Shown piece after piece: positions 26,829 through 35,400 of a stretch of 64,000 bases of DNA. Each line of letters starts with the position of its first letter. Position 1 is the first letter of the stretch. The position numbers and the translations under genes are program-made. The stretch lies in contig NZ_NBBI01000006.1 in assembly GCF_002197685.1 (NCBI RefSeq), forward strand, positions 62,001 through 126,000, given 5' to 3'. The notes under the pieces were generated by a model, which saw only the letters and a list, made by a program, of their open reading frames with translations, ran no database searches and was not told the origin of the DNA. Source of the DNA: Sphingomonas dokdonensis. GTDB taxonomy: Bacteria > Pseudomonadota > Alphaproteobacteria > Sphingomonadales > Sphingomonadaceae.

Positions 26829-27029
26829 ATGAGCCTCGTCGAACTCGGCCGATACGATCGGAACCTTGCCAACATTCTGGTTGGACGATTGGAGAGCGAG
26901 GGCATTCCAGCGCTCGCCTTCGATGCCGGCGCGTCAATCGCGGATGGCTCGTGGCTGCTGATCCCCGTACGCGTGATGGTGGACGAAGATGACCTGGCGC
27001 GGGCACGCATCGTTGCCGATGATGCCTGA
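26829..27029 (+). CDS. DUF2007 family protein
   Basis: 66 residues matching DUF2007 (putative signal-transducing/PII-adjacent small proteins): MSLVELGRYDRNLANILVGRLESEGIPALAFDAG and the C-terminal RVMVDEDDLARARIVADDA. Function unknown. The start at 26829 gives the family-like N-terminus; a start at 26802 would add nine residues. It lies 132 nt upstream of glnK and may or may not be cotranscribed with the PNPOx-like gene before it. Confidence 0.8.
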   Translation: MSLVELGRYDRNLANILVGRLESEGIPALAFDAGASIADGSWLLIPVRVMVDEDDLARARIVADDA

Positions 27030-27110
27030 TTTTTGAGCAGCCATTCGCATCTGCACAAAAACTAACGCGTACCACGCCGCCTAAGTCGCCGGCCCGCGCC
27101 TGAAACGCAT

Positions 27111-27126
27111 TTGGCACGCGCGTTGC
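27111..27126 (+). promoter_or_regulatory. Sigma-54 (RpoN) promoter of glnK-amtB
   Basis: TTGGCACGCGCGTTGC fits the -24/-12 consensus (TGGCAC-N5-TTGC) without a mismatch in its core. The GC of the -12 element is at 27125-27126, so transcription should start near 27138, leaving a 5' leader of about 24 nt to the glnK ATG with AAGGGGG inside it. NtrC control under nitrogen limitation is expected for glnK-amtB; an NtrC site was not identified. Confidence 0.92.
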
Positions 27127-27161
27127 GAAGTCGCTTTCCGGGACAACGGGAAGGGGGCGCG

Positions 27162-27500
27162 ATGAAACTGGTCATAGCCATCATCAAGCCGTTCAAACTG
27201 GACGAGGTGAGAGAAGCGCTCACCACGATCGGGGTGGCGGGCATGACGGTCACCGAGGTCAAGGGGTTCGGGCGGCAAAAGGGCCAGACCGAAATCTACC
27301 GCGGGGCCGAATACAGCACCAACATGGTGCCCAAGATCAAGATCGAGGTCGTCTGCGCCGCCAATCTGGCGGACCGCGTCGTGGAGGCGGTGCAATCCTC
27401 CGCCAACACCGGCGCGATCGGCGACGGGAAGATCTTCGTCCTCGATGTCGGACAGGCGGTGCGTATCCGTACCGGCGAAACCGACGACACGGCGCTCTGA
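27162..27500 (+). CDS. glnK: P-II nitrogen regulatory protein GlnK
   Basis: 112-residue trimeric PII signal protein. It senses 2-oxoglutarate, ATP and ADP, is uridylylated when nitrogen is short and blocks AmtB when nitrogen is plentiful. Seen: MKLVIAIIKPFKLDEVREAL, the T-loop with the uridylylation site Tyr51 in RGAEYSTNM, and TGAIGDGKIFVLDVGQAVRIRTGE. The ATG at 27162 has AAGGGGG 5 nt upstream; a frame that begins at 27111 starts inside the promoter and is not used. First gene of glnK-amtB. Confidence 0.97.
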   Translation: MKLVIAIIKPFKLDEVREALTTIGVAGMTVTEVKGFGRQKGQTEIYRGAEYSTNMVPKIKIEVVCAANLADRVVEAVQSSANTGAIGDGKIFVLDVGQAVRIRTGETDDTAL

Positions 27501-27512
27501 GGGGGGATGAGC

Positions 27513-28868
27513 ATGAAGCAAGCATTGAAGACTGCCGGCGCCCTCGGGCTCGGCGCCGCGCTCACCGCGGCGCTGCCCGCCTGGGCGCAGGACGGGGCGC
27601 TGCAGGCCGCCGGGGGGCCGGCCGCAGCGACCGTCAACAAGGGCGATACCGCCTGGATGATGACGTCCACCGTGCTCGTCATGACCATGATCGTGCCGGG
27701 ACTGGCGCTGTTCTACGGCGGCCTGGTGCGCACCAAGAACATGCTGTCGGTGCTGACGCAGATCCTGGCAGTCGCCAGCTTCGCGATGATCATCTGGGTG
27801 ATGTACGGCTATACCATGGCATTCGGTGACGGCGGCAACGCCTTCATCTCCGGCTTCGGCAAGCTGTTCCTGGCGGGCGTGACCGCGGACTCGACCGCCG
27901 CCACTTTCACCGACGGCGTCGTCATTCCCGAATATGTCTTCATCGCCTTTCAGATGACCTTTGCCGCGATCACGGTGAGCCTCGTCATCGGCGGCCTGGT
28001 GGAGCGGATGAAATTCGCCGGGCTGATGGTCTTCGCGGCCATCTGGCTGACGATCGTCTATTTTCCGATCGCGCACATGGTGTGGGCGGGCAATGGCCTG
28101 CTCTTCAACTGGAGCCCGGCGGCGCTCGACTTCGCAGGTGGCACGGTGGTGCACATCAACGCCGGCGTCTCGGCGCTGGTCGGCGCGATCATCCTGGGGC
28201 CGCGGCTCGGCTACAAGAAGGACATCATGGCCCCGCACTCGCTGGTCATGACGCTGATCGGCACGGGCCTGCTGTGGGTGGGCTGGTTCGGCTTCAACGC
28301 GGGCTCCGCTTTGGAGGCGAACGGTTCGGCGGCGCTGGCGATGCTCAACACCTTTGTCGCGACGGCGGCGGGCGTTCTCTTCTGGATGCTGACCGAGCGG
28401 ATGCTGGGGCACAAGGGCTCGCTGCTGGGTGCCTGCTCGGGTGCCATCGCCGGGCTGGTCGCGGTGACGCCGGCGGCGGGCAATTCGGGGCCGTTCGGCG
28501 CCATCCTGCTTGGTGCGATCGCGGCAATTATCTGCGCGTTCTTCGTGGTGTCGGTGAAGCCGAAGCTGAGCCTCGACGATTCGCTCGACGCCTTCGGCAT
28601 CCACGGGCTGGGCGGCATCGTCGGCTCGATCGGCACGGCGTTCACCATGCTGCCGGGTCTCGGCGGGCCGGGCGCTGCCGATTACGCGCTGGGGCCGCAG
28701 TTGGTGACGCAGATCGTCGCGGTGCTCATTTCGGTGCTCTGGGCGGGTGTCGGCTCGGCCATCGCGTTCACGATCGCCAAGGCGGCGACCGGGCTGCGCG
28801 TCAGCGAAGAGGTGGAGCGCGAAGGGCTCGACCTCGGCGAGCATGGCGAGCGCGCCTACAATTATTGA
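27513..28868 (+). CDS. amtB: Ammonium transporter AmtB
   Basis: 451-residue trimeric ammonium channel of the inner membrane with a cleaved signal peptide (MKQALKTAGALGLGAALTAALPAWAQ) and eleven spans. The twin pore histidines are visible: His214 in VVHINAG and His364 in GIHGLGG. Family signatures NTFVATAAGVLFWML and FYGGLVRTKNMLS are present. Two ATGs compete (27507 and 27513); the second is chosen because GAGGGGGG directly abuts the first. It follows glnK by 12 nt and ends before a strong terminator. Confidence 0.96.
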   Translation: MKQALKTAGALGLGAALTAALPAWAQDGALQAAGGPAAATVNKGDTAWMMTSTVLVMTMIVPGLALFYGGLVRTKNMLSVLTQILAVASFAMIIWVMYGYTMAFGDGGNAFISGFGKLFLAGVTADSTAATFTDGVVIPEYVFIAFQMTFAAITVSLVIGGLVERMKFAGLMVFAAIWLTIVYFPIAHMVWAGNGLLFNWSPAALDFAGGTVVHINAGVSALVGAIILGPRLGYKKDIMAPHSLVMTLIGTGLLWVGWFGFNAGSALEANGSAALAMLNTFVATAAGVLFWMLTERMLGHKGSLLGACSGAIAGLVAVTPAAGNSGPFGAILLGAIAAIICAFFVVSVKPKLSLDDSLDAFGIHGLGGIVGSIGTAFTMLPGLGGPGAADYALGPQLVTQIVAVLISVLWAGVGSAIAFTIAKAATGLRVSEEVEREGLDLGEHGERAYNY

Positions 28869-28927
28869 CGAAATTGGGGGCCGGCGCTGGCCGGCCTCCT
28901 CACGATGTTCCTCCTGCGGACACACTA

Positions 28928-28958
28928 AGGCCCGGTACGAAAGTGCCGGGCCTCTTTT
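28928..28958 (+). terminator. Intrinsic terminator of glnK-amtB
   Basis: An 11-bp stem AGGCCCGGTAC (28928-28938) with GTGCCGGGCCT (28943-28953), one T-G pair, a GAAA tetraloop and a trailing CTTTT. It lies 60 nt after the amtB stop. Confidence 0.9.
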
Positions 28959-29037
28959 CGTATCCGTACGGCCTTGAACGCCATGCAGCCGGCCTGCCCC
29001 CGGCACATAATCAGCCTCGAACGACGGTGTGGCGGCC

Positions 29038-29988
29038 TCAGCCGCGGCGGGCGCCGCCGCGTGGCAATAACAGGCGCAATTCGCGGTTGGCGAAATCGAT
29101 CTGCACGCGGGTGAACAGCTTCAGCACATCCATGCCGAGCATGATCGCGGGCTTCTTCTCCAACCCGAACGCGCGGAACGGCGGCGCGTCGGCGAAGGCG
29201 ACCGGCATGTCGTGAACCTCGGCGCCGCCGATCTTCACCATGCCGACCGTGCCATAGTCGGCGATTAGCTGACCGCCCGTCACGCTGATGAGGGTGATCG
29301 GCGTCACCTTGCCGCGCTTCGCCAGCCGCCTGCGCAGCGCCATGTTGCCCATCGAGACGACGCTGCCGGTATCGAGGATGACGCGCACCCGCTCGCCGCC
29401 GACCGTCGCGTCGGTGACGACCAGCTGGCCGAACAGGCTGCGCGCCTGGATGACGATCTCGTCGGGCGCGCGGCGCACCCGCTCGCCGCGCTTGCGCGCC
29501 GGCTTCACCGTCATTTCCCGCGCATCGAAATCGATCGATAGCGCGTGGCCCTGCAGCGCATCGATGCCGAGCATGCCCGGTGCGCCGAGATGCACCGCCG
29601 ACAGCGCCGGCGCCTCGATCCGCTCGCCGCCAAGCGTGCTGACCGAGATGGAGGGAATGACGACGGTGCCGACGTCCTGCGTCCCCGTCATGCCGGTGAG
29701 CCGCACGGTCTGGCCGGTGGGCAGCCCGAGCTTTCCGGCAAGCTCGCGGCTGATCACGGTGCGCTGCGCGCCGGTATCGATGATGAACTGAAACGGCCCG
29801 GCCCCGGCGATTTGAACCGGCACGGTCATGCGCGGCCCGTCGTGATCGAAGCCGAGCTGCTCCTCCAGCGCCGCGGTGGCGAGCGGATCCTCGGCCGCCT
29901 GCGTCAGGGGCGCCGGCGGCACGGCTGGCTGCTGCGGCACCGAATTGGCGAGCAGCGCAACACAGGGCAAAGCAAACCAGCGGCGCAT
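29038..29988 (-). CDS. Exported retropepsin-like aspartic protease with two DTG sites
   Basis: 316-residue protein with a signal peptide (MRRWFALPCVALLANS). Two retropepsin-like halves are visible: active-site Asp71 in QFIIDTGAQRTVIS and Asp206 in RVILDTGSVVSMG. Each half also has the hydrophobic-Gly flap and ILG-like strands (GMLGIDALQGH, IMLGMDVLKL). Retropepsins act as dimers with one DTG per chain; this protein brings both Asp residues in one chain, as in pepsins and in a bacterial periplasmic family. Substrate unknown. Convergent with amtB. Confidence 0.85.
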   Translation of the reverse strand: MRRWFALPCVALLANSVPQQPAVPPAPLTQAAEDPLATAALEEQLGFDHDGPRMTVPVQIAGAGPFQFIIDTGAQRTVISRELAGKLGLPTGQTVRLTGMTGTQDVGTVVIPSISVSTLGGERIEAPALSAVHLGAPGMLGIDALQGHALSIDFDAREMTVKPARKRGERVRRAPDEIVIQARSLFGQLVVTDATVGGERVRVILDTGSVVSMGNMALRRRLAKRGKVTPITLISVTGGQLIADYGTVGMVKIGGAEVHDMPVAFADAPPFRAFGLEKKPAIMLGMDVLKLFTRVQIDFANRELRLLLPRGGARRG

Positions 29989-30210
29989 GGCGACACGAAG
30001 CGCCCGATCCGGTCCTTTGTCAATGGCGTTTGGTGGCGGCCTGTTAGCTTCGGTTTTTAGCCGCTCAATGCCGAGAGCAAGCGAGCTTAAAGTGCACAGA
30101 AGAGGATTTTACGGGCGGCACAAAAAACGGCGGATTTCTGCGATTTATTAAACGAGCGTCGGGGCGGTTGTATTAGGCTTTTGTACTAGCTGGGGCAAGG
30201 GGCTGGCCGT

Positions 30211-31185
30211 ATGTTCCCGATAGGATCGTTTGGGGGTTGGCACTTGGCTGAAGCGTATTCCGGTGATGATGTTGGCCGCTTGCTTCGGGAGCTTAGGCCC
30301 TTGTCAGCTAAGATGGTGGAGGAAGGGCAGCGCATTGCCAAGCAGACGCGCCACTGTCCGCCAAGGCTGTTTCATTACACTGACACTAATGCTCTTATGG
30401 GCATGGTTGAGAACAAGGAGATATGGGCTACAAACGCTTCGTATCTCAATGATGAACAGGAGCTTGTGTGGGGGACTAAGGTTTTTTGCGAAGCCCTAGA
30501 TGCAGCCAAAGCAAAGAATGATCGTGAAGTCGATCTATTGGGTCGCATGAAGTCAGCAGCGGATTTATCAAAATCTGGCCTGTCATTCTACATAGCCTCT
30601 TTCAGTGAAGAGGCTGACGATCTTACACAATGGAGAGGATATGGTGCAGGGCAAGGTCCAGTATGTATAGGCTTTGACTCCTCTCATCTATACCTAGCTT
30701 TTGAAGGCTACGACCTTATTTCCGTTGTTTATGATAGAAAAGAGCAGGACGCTATAGCGAATAGCATCGTGAGCATGGTGCTAGACTTCTATCGTGTCTA
30801 TGAGAGCGGCGATAATCCAGCCATAGTGGATCACTTGATACCTCATTGCGTCCAAGCATTCCGGAATATGTCTGGCTACGCCGCTCTAAGGTTCAAGTCG
30901 GCACATTGGAGAAGCGAAAGGGAATGGCGACTAGTCGTTGCGTCTGACGGTTTAGAGGAAGACGATAACAGCATTAGCTTTCGCGCTGGCAAGTATGGGA
31001 TCGTTCCATTCATCAAGGTAAAGCCGCCTAAATACAATCCCGTGATTGGTGTTGGTATCGATGGCATCATAGCTGGCCCAACGCCACATCGCGAGCTTAC
31101 CGTTCAAGCTCTATTCTTCTATATGCGGCGTAAGCATCTGATGATTAGAAATAACATAAAGGCTTCCACTGTAACTATGCGCTAG
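30211..31185 (+). CDS. DUF2971 domain protein in an AT-rich segment
   Basis: 324 residues. DUF2971 landmarks are clear: RLFHYTDTNALMGMVENKEIW, ATNASYLNDEQELVWG, then SFSEEADDLTQWRGYG and the C-terminal REWRLVV. The H-Y-T-D start recalls the NAD-binding motif of ADP-ribosyltransferase-like toxins, but I cannot show that relation. DUF2971 genes are often found in genomic islands and near defence genes. Base and codon use are unlike the neighbours: roughly half G+C, with many TTA, ATA and AGA codons. The gene stands alone; the 275 nt after it hold no gene I can support. Start at 30211 follows AAGGGG. Confidence 0.8.
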   Translation: MFPIGSFGGWHLAEAYSGDDVGRLLRELRPLSAKMVEEGQRIAKQTRHCPPRLFHYTDTNALMGMVENKEIWATNASYLNDEQELVWGTKVFCEALDAAKAKNDREVDLLGRMKSAADLSKSGLSFYIASFSEEADDLTQWRGYGAGQGPVCIGFDSSHLYLAFEGYDLISVVYDRKEQDAIANSIVSMVLDFYRVYESGDNPAIVDHLIPHCVQAFRNMSGYAALRFKSAHWRSEREWRLVVASDGLEEDDNSISFRAGKYGIVPFIKVKPPKYNPVIGVGIDGIIAGPTPHRELTVQALFFYMRRKHLMIRNNIKASTVTMR

Positions 31186-31460
31186 CACCAGCAACCCGCC
31201 TACGGCCTGAAAATGGTGGAGATATGCGAGAGGGCAATCAGACAAGAACGTGCAATGCCCTTCCCCCGTATCCCTACCCAGCCCGCTGGCGAACATGACA
31301 CGCCTGCCCGACCTGCATTATTGCGCGCGGTTCGTTCTCCCGGCGTAGCGTGTCACTGTAGCGGGATCATGGCGGGATTGGCGCTGTCCAGAATAACCAA
31401 ACGAGCGTTTGAAGACGGCTATTCTCGCGGCAAATAATCCGCGCTGCAACGCCCCTCCCC

Positions 31461-33872
31461 TCAATCCAGCCGCATCGCCTCGCCGGCGAGCGCTTCCGCT
31501 TCGATCAGCAGCGCGTCGTCGGCGCTGCCGGTCGACACGCGTTCGCGGCCGATCAGGACGAGGACGGGGACGGCGAGCGGGGAGACGCGGGGGAGGTCGA
31601 CGTGGAGCATCGTGCCGGCCGCGCGGTCGAGCAGGTCGGCGAGGCGGCCGACGTCGGTCATGCGGGCGCGGGCGTCGGCCCAGGCGGCTTCCAAAAGGAT
31701 GTGGCCGGGCTCGTATTTGCGCAGCACGTCGTAGATGAGGTCGGTGGAGAAGGTGACCTGCTTGCCCGTCTTGCGCTTGCCGGGGTGCTGGCGCTCGACG
31801 AGGCCGCCGATCACCGCCACCTCGCGGAAGGCGCGTTTCAGCAGGTGCGATTGCTGCACCCAGTCGACGAATTCATGCTCCAGGATGTCGGGCGAGAACA
31901 AAGCAGCGGGATCGGTGACGGGGTCGATCGAATAGGTCGCGAGGGCGTAATCGTTGGCGACGAAGCCGAGCGGCTTCAGCCCCGCGGTTTCCATCCGCCG
32001 GGTGATGAGCATGCCGAGCGACTGGTGCGCGTTCCACCCCTCGAAACTGTACGCAACCATGTAGTTGCGCCCTTCCCGCGGGAAGGTTTCGACCAAGAGC
32101 TGATCGGGATGCGGAAGTGTGGAGCGGCGCGCCTGGATCTCGAGCCATTCGCGCACGTCGTCGGGGAAGCGCGACCATTCGGCGGGCGTGTCGAGAAAAC
32201 CGCGCACGCGATCGGCGAGGTTGGTGGAAAGCGGCATGCGGCTGCCGCCATAGGTGGGGATGCGCGCGGGCCGGGCGGTGGCGCGGACGATCAGGTCCTC
32301 AGTGTCGATCTTCTCGACCTCAAGGCTCATGCCGGCGAAGAAGAAGGTGTCGCCGTGGCTGAGCGTGGAGGCGAACGCCTCCTCCACCTTGCCGAGCGCG
32401 CGGCCGTTGCGGAAGCGGACCTTGAGCATCGTCGCCTCGACGATGATGCCGGCGTTCAGGCGATGCTGCGCGACGAACTTGGGATGGCTGACGCGCCACA
32501 GGCCGTCGGCGTCCTGCGTCAGGCGCTTGAAGCGATCGTAGGCGCGCAAGGAATAGCCGCCGTCGCGGATGAAGCCGAGCACCTTGTCGAACAATTCGTC
32601 GGTCAGCGCCGAATAGGGAAGCGCCGAGCGGATCTCGGCCAGCATCGCCTGCTGATCGAACGGCGCGGCACAGGCGCAGGCCATGAGGTGCTGCGCCAGC
32701 ACGTCGAGCGCGCCCATGCGGAACACGTCGGTATCGAGCTCGCCCGCCTCCACCGCATCGAGCGCGGCGCGTGCCTCGAGATATTCGAAGCGGTTGCCGG
32801 GGACGAGGATCGCCTCGGATGGCTCGTCGAGGCGGTGGTTGCTGCGGCCGATGCGCTGGAGCAGGCGCGAGGAGCCCTTGGGCGCGCCCATCTGGATCAC
32901 GCAATCGACGTCGCCCCAGTCGACGCCCAGGTCGAGGCTGGCGGTGGCGACCAATGCGCGTAGGCGGCCGCCGGCCATGGCCGCCTCCACCTTGCGCCGC
33001 GCCTCTTTCTCCAGGCTCCCGTGATGGATGCCGATGGGGAGCTGCATCGCGTTTTCCTTCCAGAGATCCTGGAAGATCAGTTCGGCGAGGCTGCGCGTAT
33101 TGCAGAAGACGATGGTGGTCTTGTGCGTCTCGATCTCCGCCATCACCTGCGCCGCGGCATAGCGGCCGGAATGGCCGGCCCAGGGCACGCGATCCTCGGG
33201 CAGCAGGATGGCGATGTTGGGGTCGACGCCGGTTTCGCCCAGCACGAGGCTGACGCTGTCGATATCGCCGTCGGGGGCGAGCCAGGCGCGGTAGCCGTCC
33301 GGATCGGCGACGGTGGCGGACAGCGCGACGCGGCGCATCGCGGGGGCGATCGCCTGAAGGCGGGCCATGCACAGCGACAGGAGGTCGCCGCGCTTGCCGG
33401 TGGCGAAGACGTGCACCTCGTCGATCACGATCGTCTTGAGGCCGGCGAACATGGTGACGCTGTCGGGGTAGCTGAGCAGCAGCGACAGGCTTTCGGGCGT
33501 GGTCAGCAGGATCTGCGGCGGCTTGACGCGCTGGCGCGCCTTGCGGTCGGACGGGGTGTCGCCGGTGCGCGTCTCGACGCGGATGTCGACGCCCATCTCG
33601 TCGACCGGCGTGACGAGGTTGCGCTGGATATCGACCGCGAGCGCCTTCAGCGGCGAGACGTAGAGGGTGTGGAGGCCGTCGCTCGGATGCTCGATCAGCT
33701 CGGCGAGCGTGGGGAGAAAGCCGGACAGCGTCTTGCCCGCGCCGGTGGCGGCGACGAGCAACGCGTGGCGCCCTGCCCGCCCCTCCGCCAGCATGTCGAG
33801 CTGGTGCCGCCGCGGGCTCCAGCCCCGCTTGCTGAACCAGGCGGCGAGCGGGGCGGGAAGATCAGGCGTCAT
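31461..33872 (-). CDS. Lhr-type DEXH helicase, ligase-associated DNA damage response
   Basis: 803-residue ATP-dependent 3'-5' helicase of the Lhr-Core type, the size of the family. Walker A VAATGAGKTLSG, DEVH in KTIVIDEVHVFATGKRG, motif III ALSATVADPD, motif VI RIGRSNHRLDEPS and the C-terminal winged-helix and Lhr-specific part are all present. Such helicases (TIGR04121 group) belong to a four-gene DNA repair set with an exonuclease, an ATP-dependent ligase and the phosphoesterase PdeM. Here only the exonuclease is close, and divergent. ATG at 33872 begins MTPDLPAPLAAWFSKRGW. Confidence 0.94.
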   Translation of the reverse strand: MTPDLPAPLAAWFSKRGWSPRRHQLDMLAEGRAGRHALLVAATGAGKTLSGFLPTLAELIEHPSDGLHTLYVSPLKALAVDIQRNLVTPVDEMGVDIRVETRTGDTPSDRKARQRVKPPQILLTTPESLSLLLSYPDSVTMFAGLKTIVIDEVHVFATGKRGDLLSLCMARLQAIAPAMRRVALSATVADPDGYRAWLAPDGDIDSVSLVLGETGVDPNIAILLPEDRVPWAGHSGRYAAAQVMAEIETHKTTIVFCNTRSLAELIFQDLWKENAMQLPIGIHHGSLEKEARRKVEAAMAGGRLRALVATASLDLGVDWGDVDCVIQMGAPKGSSRLLQRIGRSNHRLDEPSEAILVPGNRFEYLEARAALDAVEAGELDTDVFRMGALDVLAQHLMACACAAPFDQQAMLAEIRSALPYSALTDELFDKVLGFIRDGGYSLRAYDRFKRLTQDADGLWRVSHPKFVAQHRLNAGIIVEATMLKVRFRNGRALGKVEEAFASTLSHGDTFFFAGMSLEVEKIDTEDLIVRATARPARIPTYGGSRMPLSTNLADRVRGFLDTPAEWSRFPDDVREWLEIQARRSTLPHPDQLLVETFPREGRNYMVAYSFEGWNAHQSLGMLITRRMETAGLKPLGFVANDYALATYSIDPVTDPAALFSPDILEHEFVDWVQQSHLLKRAFREVAVIGGLVERQHPGKRKTGKQVTFSTDLIYDVLRKYEPGHILLEAAWADARARMTDVGRLADLLDRAAGTMLHVDLPRVSPLAVPVLVLIGRERVSTGSADDALLIEAEALAGEAMRLD

Positions 33873-33947
33873 TGCGGATGGATATAGGATCGCCTCGGCT
33901 TGAAAGAATGGCGGGCCACAACGGCCATCCGCGCTTCACGTCGTGCC

Positions 33948-34036
33948 GTCATGCTGAACTTGTTTCAGCATCCATCGTGCGACAAGCGGCGCCTTCCCGC
34001 GCAGCGCGATGGACCCTGAAACGAGTTCAGGGTGAC
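33948..34036. repeat. REP-like inverted repeat pair between helicase and small membrane gene
   Basis: Two related elements in opposite orientation, about 60 nt apart. The first (33948-33975) contains TGCTGAACTTGTTTCAGCA, itself a short hairpin, preceded by GTCA and followed by TCCAT. The second (34009-34036) is ATGGACCCTGAAACGAGTTCAGGG then GTGAC, the same pattern read on the other strand. This type of paired, gene-spacer palindrome is common in sphingomonad genomes. Function unknown; it may end transcription of either neighbour. Confidence 0.7.
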
Positions 34037-34063
34037 GGTGAGGACGCGGCGAGGCAGAGCCGC

Positions 34064-34252
34064 TTACCCGCGCAGCGCGTCGTCGCGCGATTGCTCCTTG
34101 TACATCTCTCGCGTGGCCTGTTCGGTGCGGGCGTCTTCGGCCGGCGTCGTCTTGTTGCGGAACTTCGCATAGGCGATCGCTAGGCCGAGAATGACGAAGC
34201 CTGCGATGACCACAAAGGCCCACATGCTGTCGCCGGTTGCCTGATGTTCCAT
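34064..34252 (-). CDS. Small single-span membrane protein, unknown
   Basis: 62 residues starting at an ATG with AGGAGA 8 nt upstream. MEHQATGDSM precedes one membrane span (WAFVVIAGFVILGLAIAYA), then a charged cytoplasmic tail (RTEQATREMYKEQSRDDALRG). No family recognised. It separates the helicase and exonuclease genes of the damage-response set; its strand matches the helicase. The longer frame upstream overlaps the exonuclease and is not used. Confidence 0.75.
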   Translation of the reverse strand: MEHQATGDSMWAFVVIAGFVILGLAIAYAKFRNKTTPAEDARTEQATREMYKEQSRDDALRG

Positions 34253-34338
34253 GCCGATCTCTCCTGTTCGTGATCGTAACGCTTGTTCGGTAGAACGTTG
34301 GCGTTGGGCGTTTCGATCCGTTCGTGCGTAGTGCCGGC

Positions 34339-35337
34339 ATGGCGAAGCTTGGCGATTGGCTGGAACCGCATCCGCACGGCATCTATGTCCGGCCCGCGGA
34401 TGCCTGGGTCGATCCGTCGGAGCCGCAGGCGCGCGCGCTGGTGACGCATGGCCACGCCGATCACGCGCGCGGCGGGCATGGCGCGGTGTGGGCAACGCCC
34501 GAGACGCTGGCGATCATGGACACGCGCTATGGCACGCAGGCGGGCAACCCGGTGGCCTATGGCGACAGCGTGCAACTGGGCGAGGTGACGGCGACGTTCG
34601 TGCCCGCGGGGCATGTACTGGGCTCGGCGCAGATCCTGCTGGAGCATCGCGGCGAGCGGATCGTGGTCTCGGGCGACTACAAGCGGCGGCCGGATCCGAC
34701 CTGCGCACCGTTCGAGCCGGTCGCGTGCGACGTCTTCATCACGGAGGCGACGTTCGGCCTGCCCGTCTTTCGCCACCCCGACACCGGCGACGAGATCGAC
34801 AAGCTGATCGCGCGGCTCCATGCCAATCCCGATCGCTGCGTACTGGTCGGCGCCTACGCGCTGGGCAAGGCGCAGCGCGTGATCGCCGAATTGCGCTCGC
34901 GCGGGCATGAGGCGCCGATCTACATCCACGGCGCGCTGCAACGCTTGTGCGATCTGTATGCCGAGCATGGCGTGCGGCTGGGCGAGCTGATCCCGGTGGC
35001 GGGCGTGCCCAAGGCGGCGATGGCGGGGCATGTGGTGATGTGCCCGCCCGGCGCGCTGAACGACCGCTGGTCGCGCCGGCTGCCCGATCCGATCACCGCC
35101 ATGGCGAGCGGGTGGATGCGGGTGCGCCAGCGCGCGCGGCAGAAGCTGGTCGAGCTGCCGCTCATCATGTCCGACCATGCCGATTGGGACGAGCTGACCG
35201 ACACGATCCAGGAGATCGCCCCGCGCGAAGTGTGGGTGACGCATGGCCGCGAGGAGGCGCTGATCCACTGGTGCGCGCTGCGCCAGATCAAGGCGCGCGC
35301 GCTGGCGCTGGTCGGCTTCGAGGACGAGGACGACTGA
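34339..35337 (+). CDS. MBL-fold exonuclease, ligase-associated DNA damage response
   Basis: 332-residue metallo-beta-lactamase fold nuclease (TIGR04122 group, SNM1/CPSF-like). The metal motif HxHxDH is visible in LVTHGHADHARGGHG, with further ligands in VPAGHVLGSAQILLEH and IVVSGDYKRRPDPTC, and the late His in SDHADWDEL. Expected partner of the Lhr helicase at 31.5-33.9 kb, here divergent from it. ATG at 34339 gives the family start MAKLGDWLEPHPHGIYV. The ATP-dependent ligase that normally follows is absent. Confidence 0.93.
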   Translation: MAKLGDWLEPHPHGIYVRPADAWVDPSEPQARALVTHGHADHARGGHGAVWATPETLAIMDTRYGTQAGNPVAYGDSVQLGEVTATFVPAGHVLGSAQILLEHRGERIVVSGDYKRRPDPTCAPFEPVACDVFITEATFGLPVFRHPDTGDEIDKLIARLHANPDRCVLVGAYALGKAQRVIAELRSRGHEAPIYIHGALQRLCDLYAEHGVRLGELIPVAGVPKAAMAGHVVMCPPGALNDRWSRRLPDPITAMASGWMRVRQRARQKLVELPLIMSDHADWDELTDTIQEIAPREVWVTHGREEALIHWCALRQIKARALALVGFEDEDD

Positions 35338-35400
35338 TCGGGCGGCGCCCGCGCTGGACACGCCGCGGCGATCGGATACGGTGCGCGGCCGGAGGGATGA

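Noticed and set aside
27081-29006. Minus-strand frame of 641 codons
   Set aside because: Antisense to glnK-amtB and crosses the sigma-54 promoter and terminator; shadow.
31213-31437. 74-codon plus-strand frame after the DUF2971 gene
   Set aside because: No ribosome site, no recognisable family and unstable composition; may be decayed sequence at the island edge.
34264-34296. GTTC repeats and GTTC-GGTA-GAAC near the exonuclease start as a LexA box
   Set aside because: The alphaproteobacterial box is GTTC-N7-GTTC; here the spacing is 15 nt or the second half is inverted.
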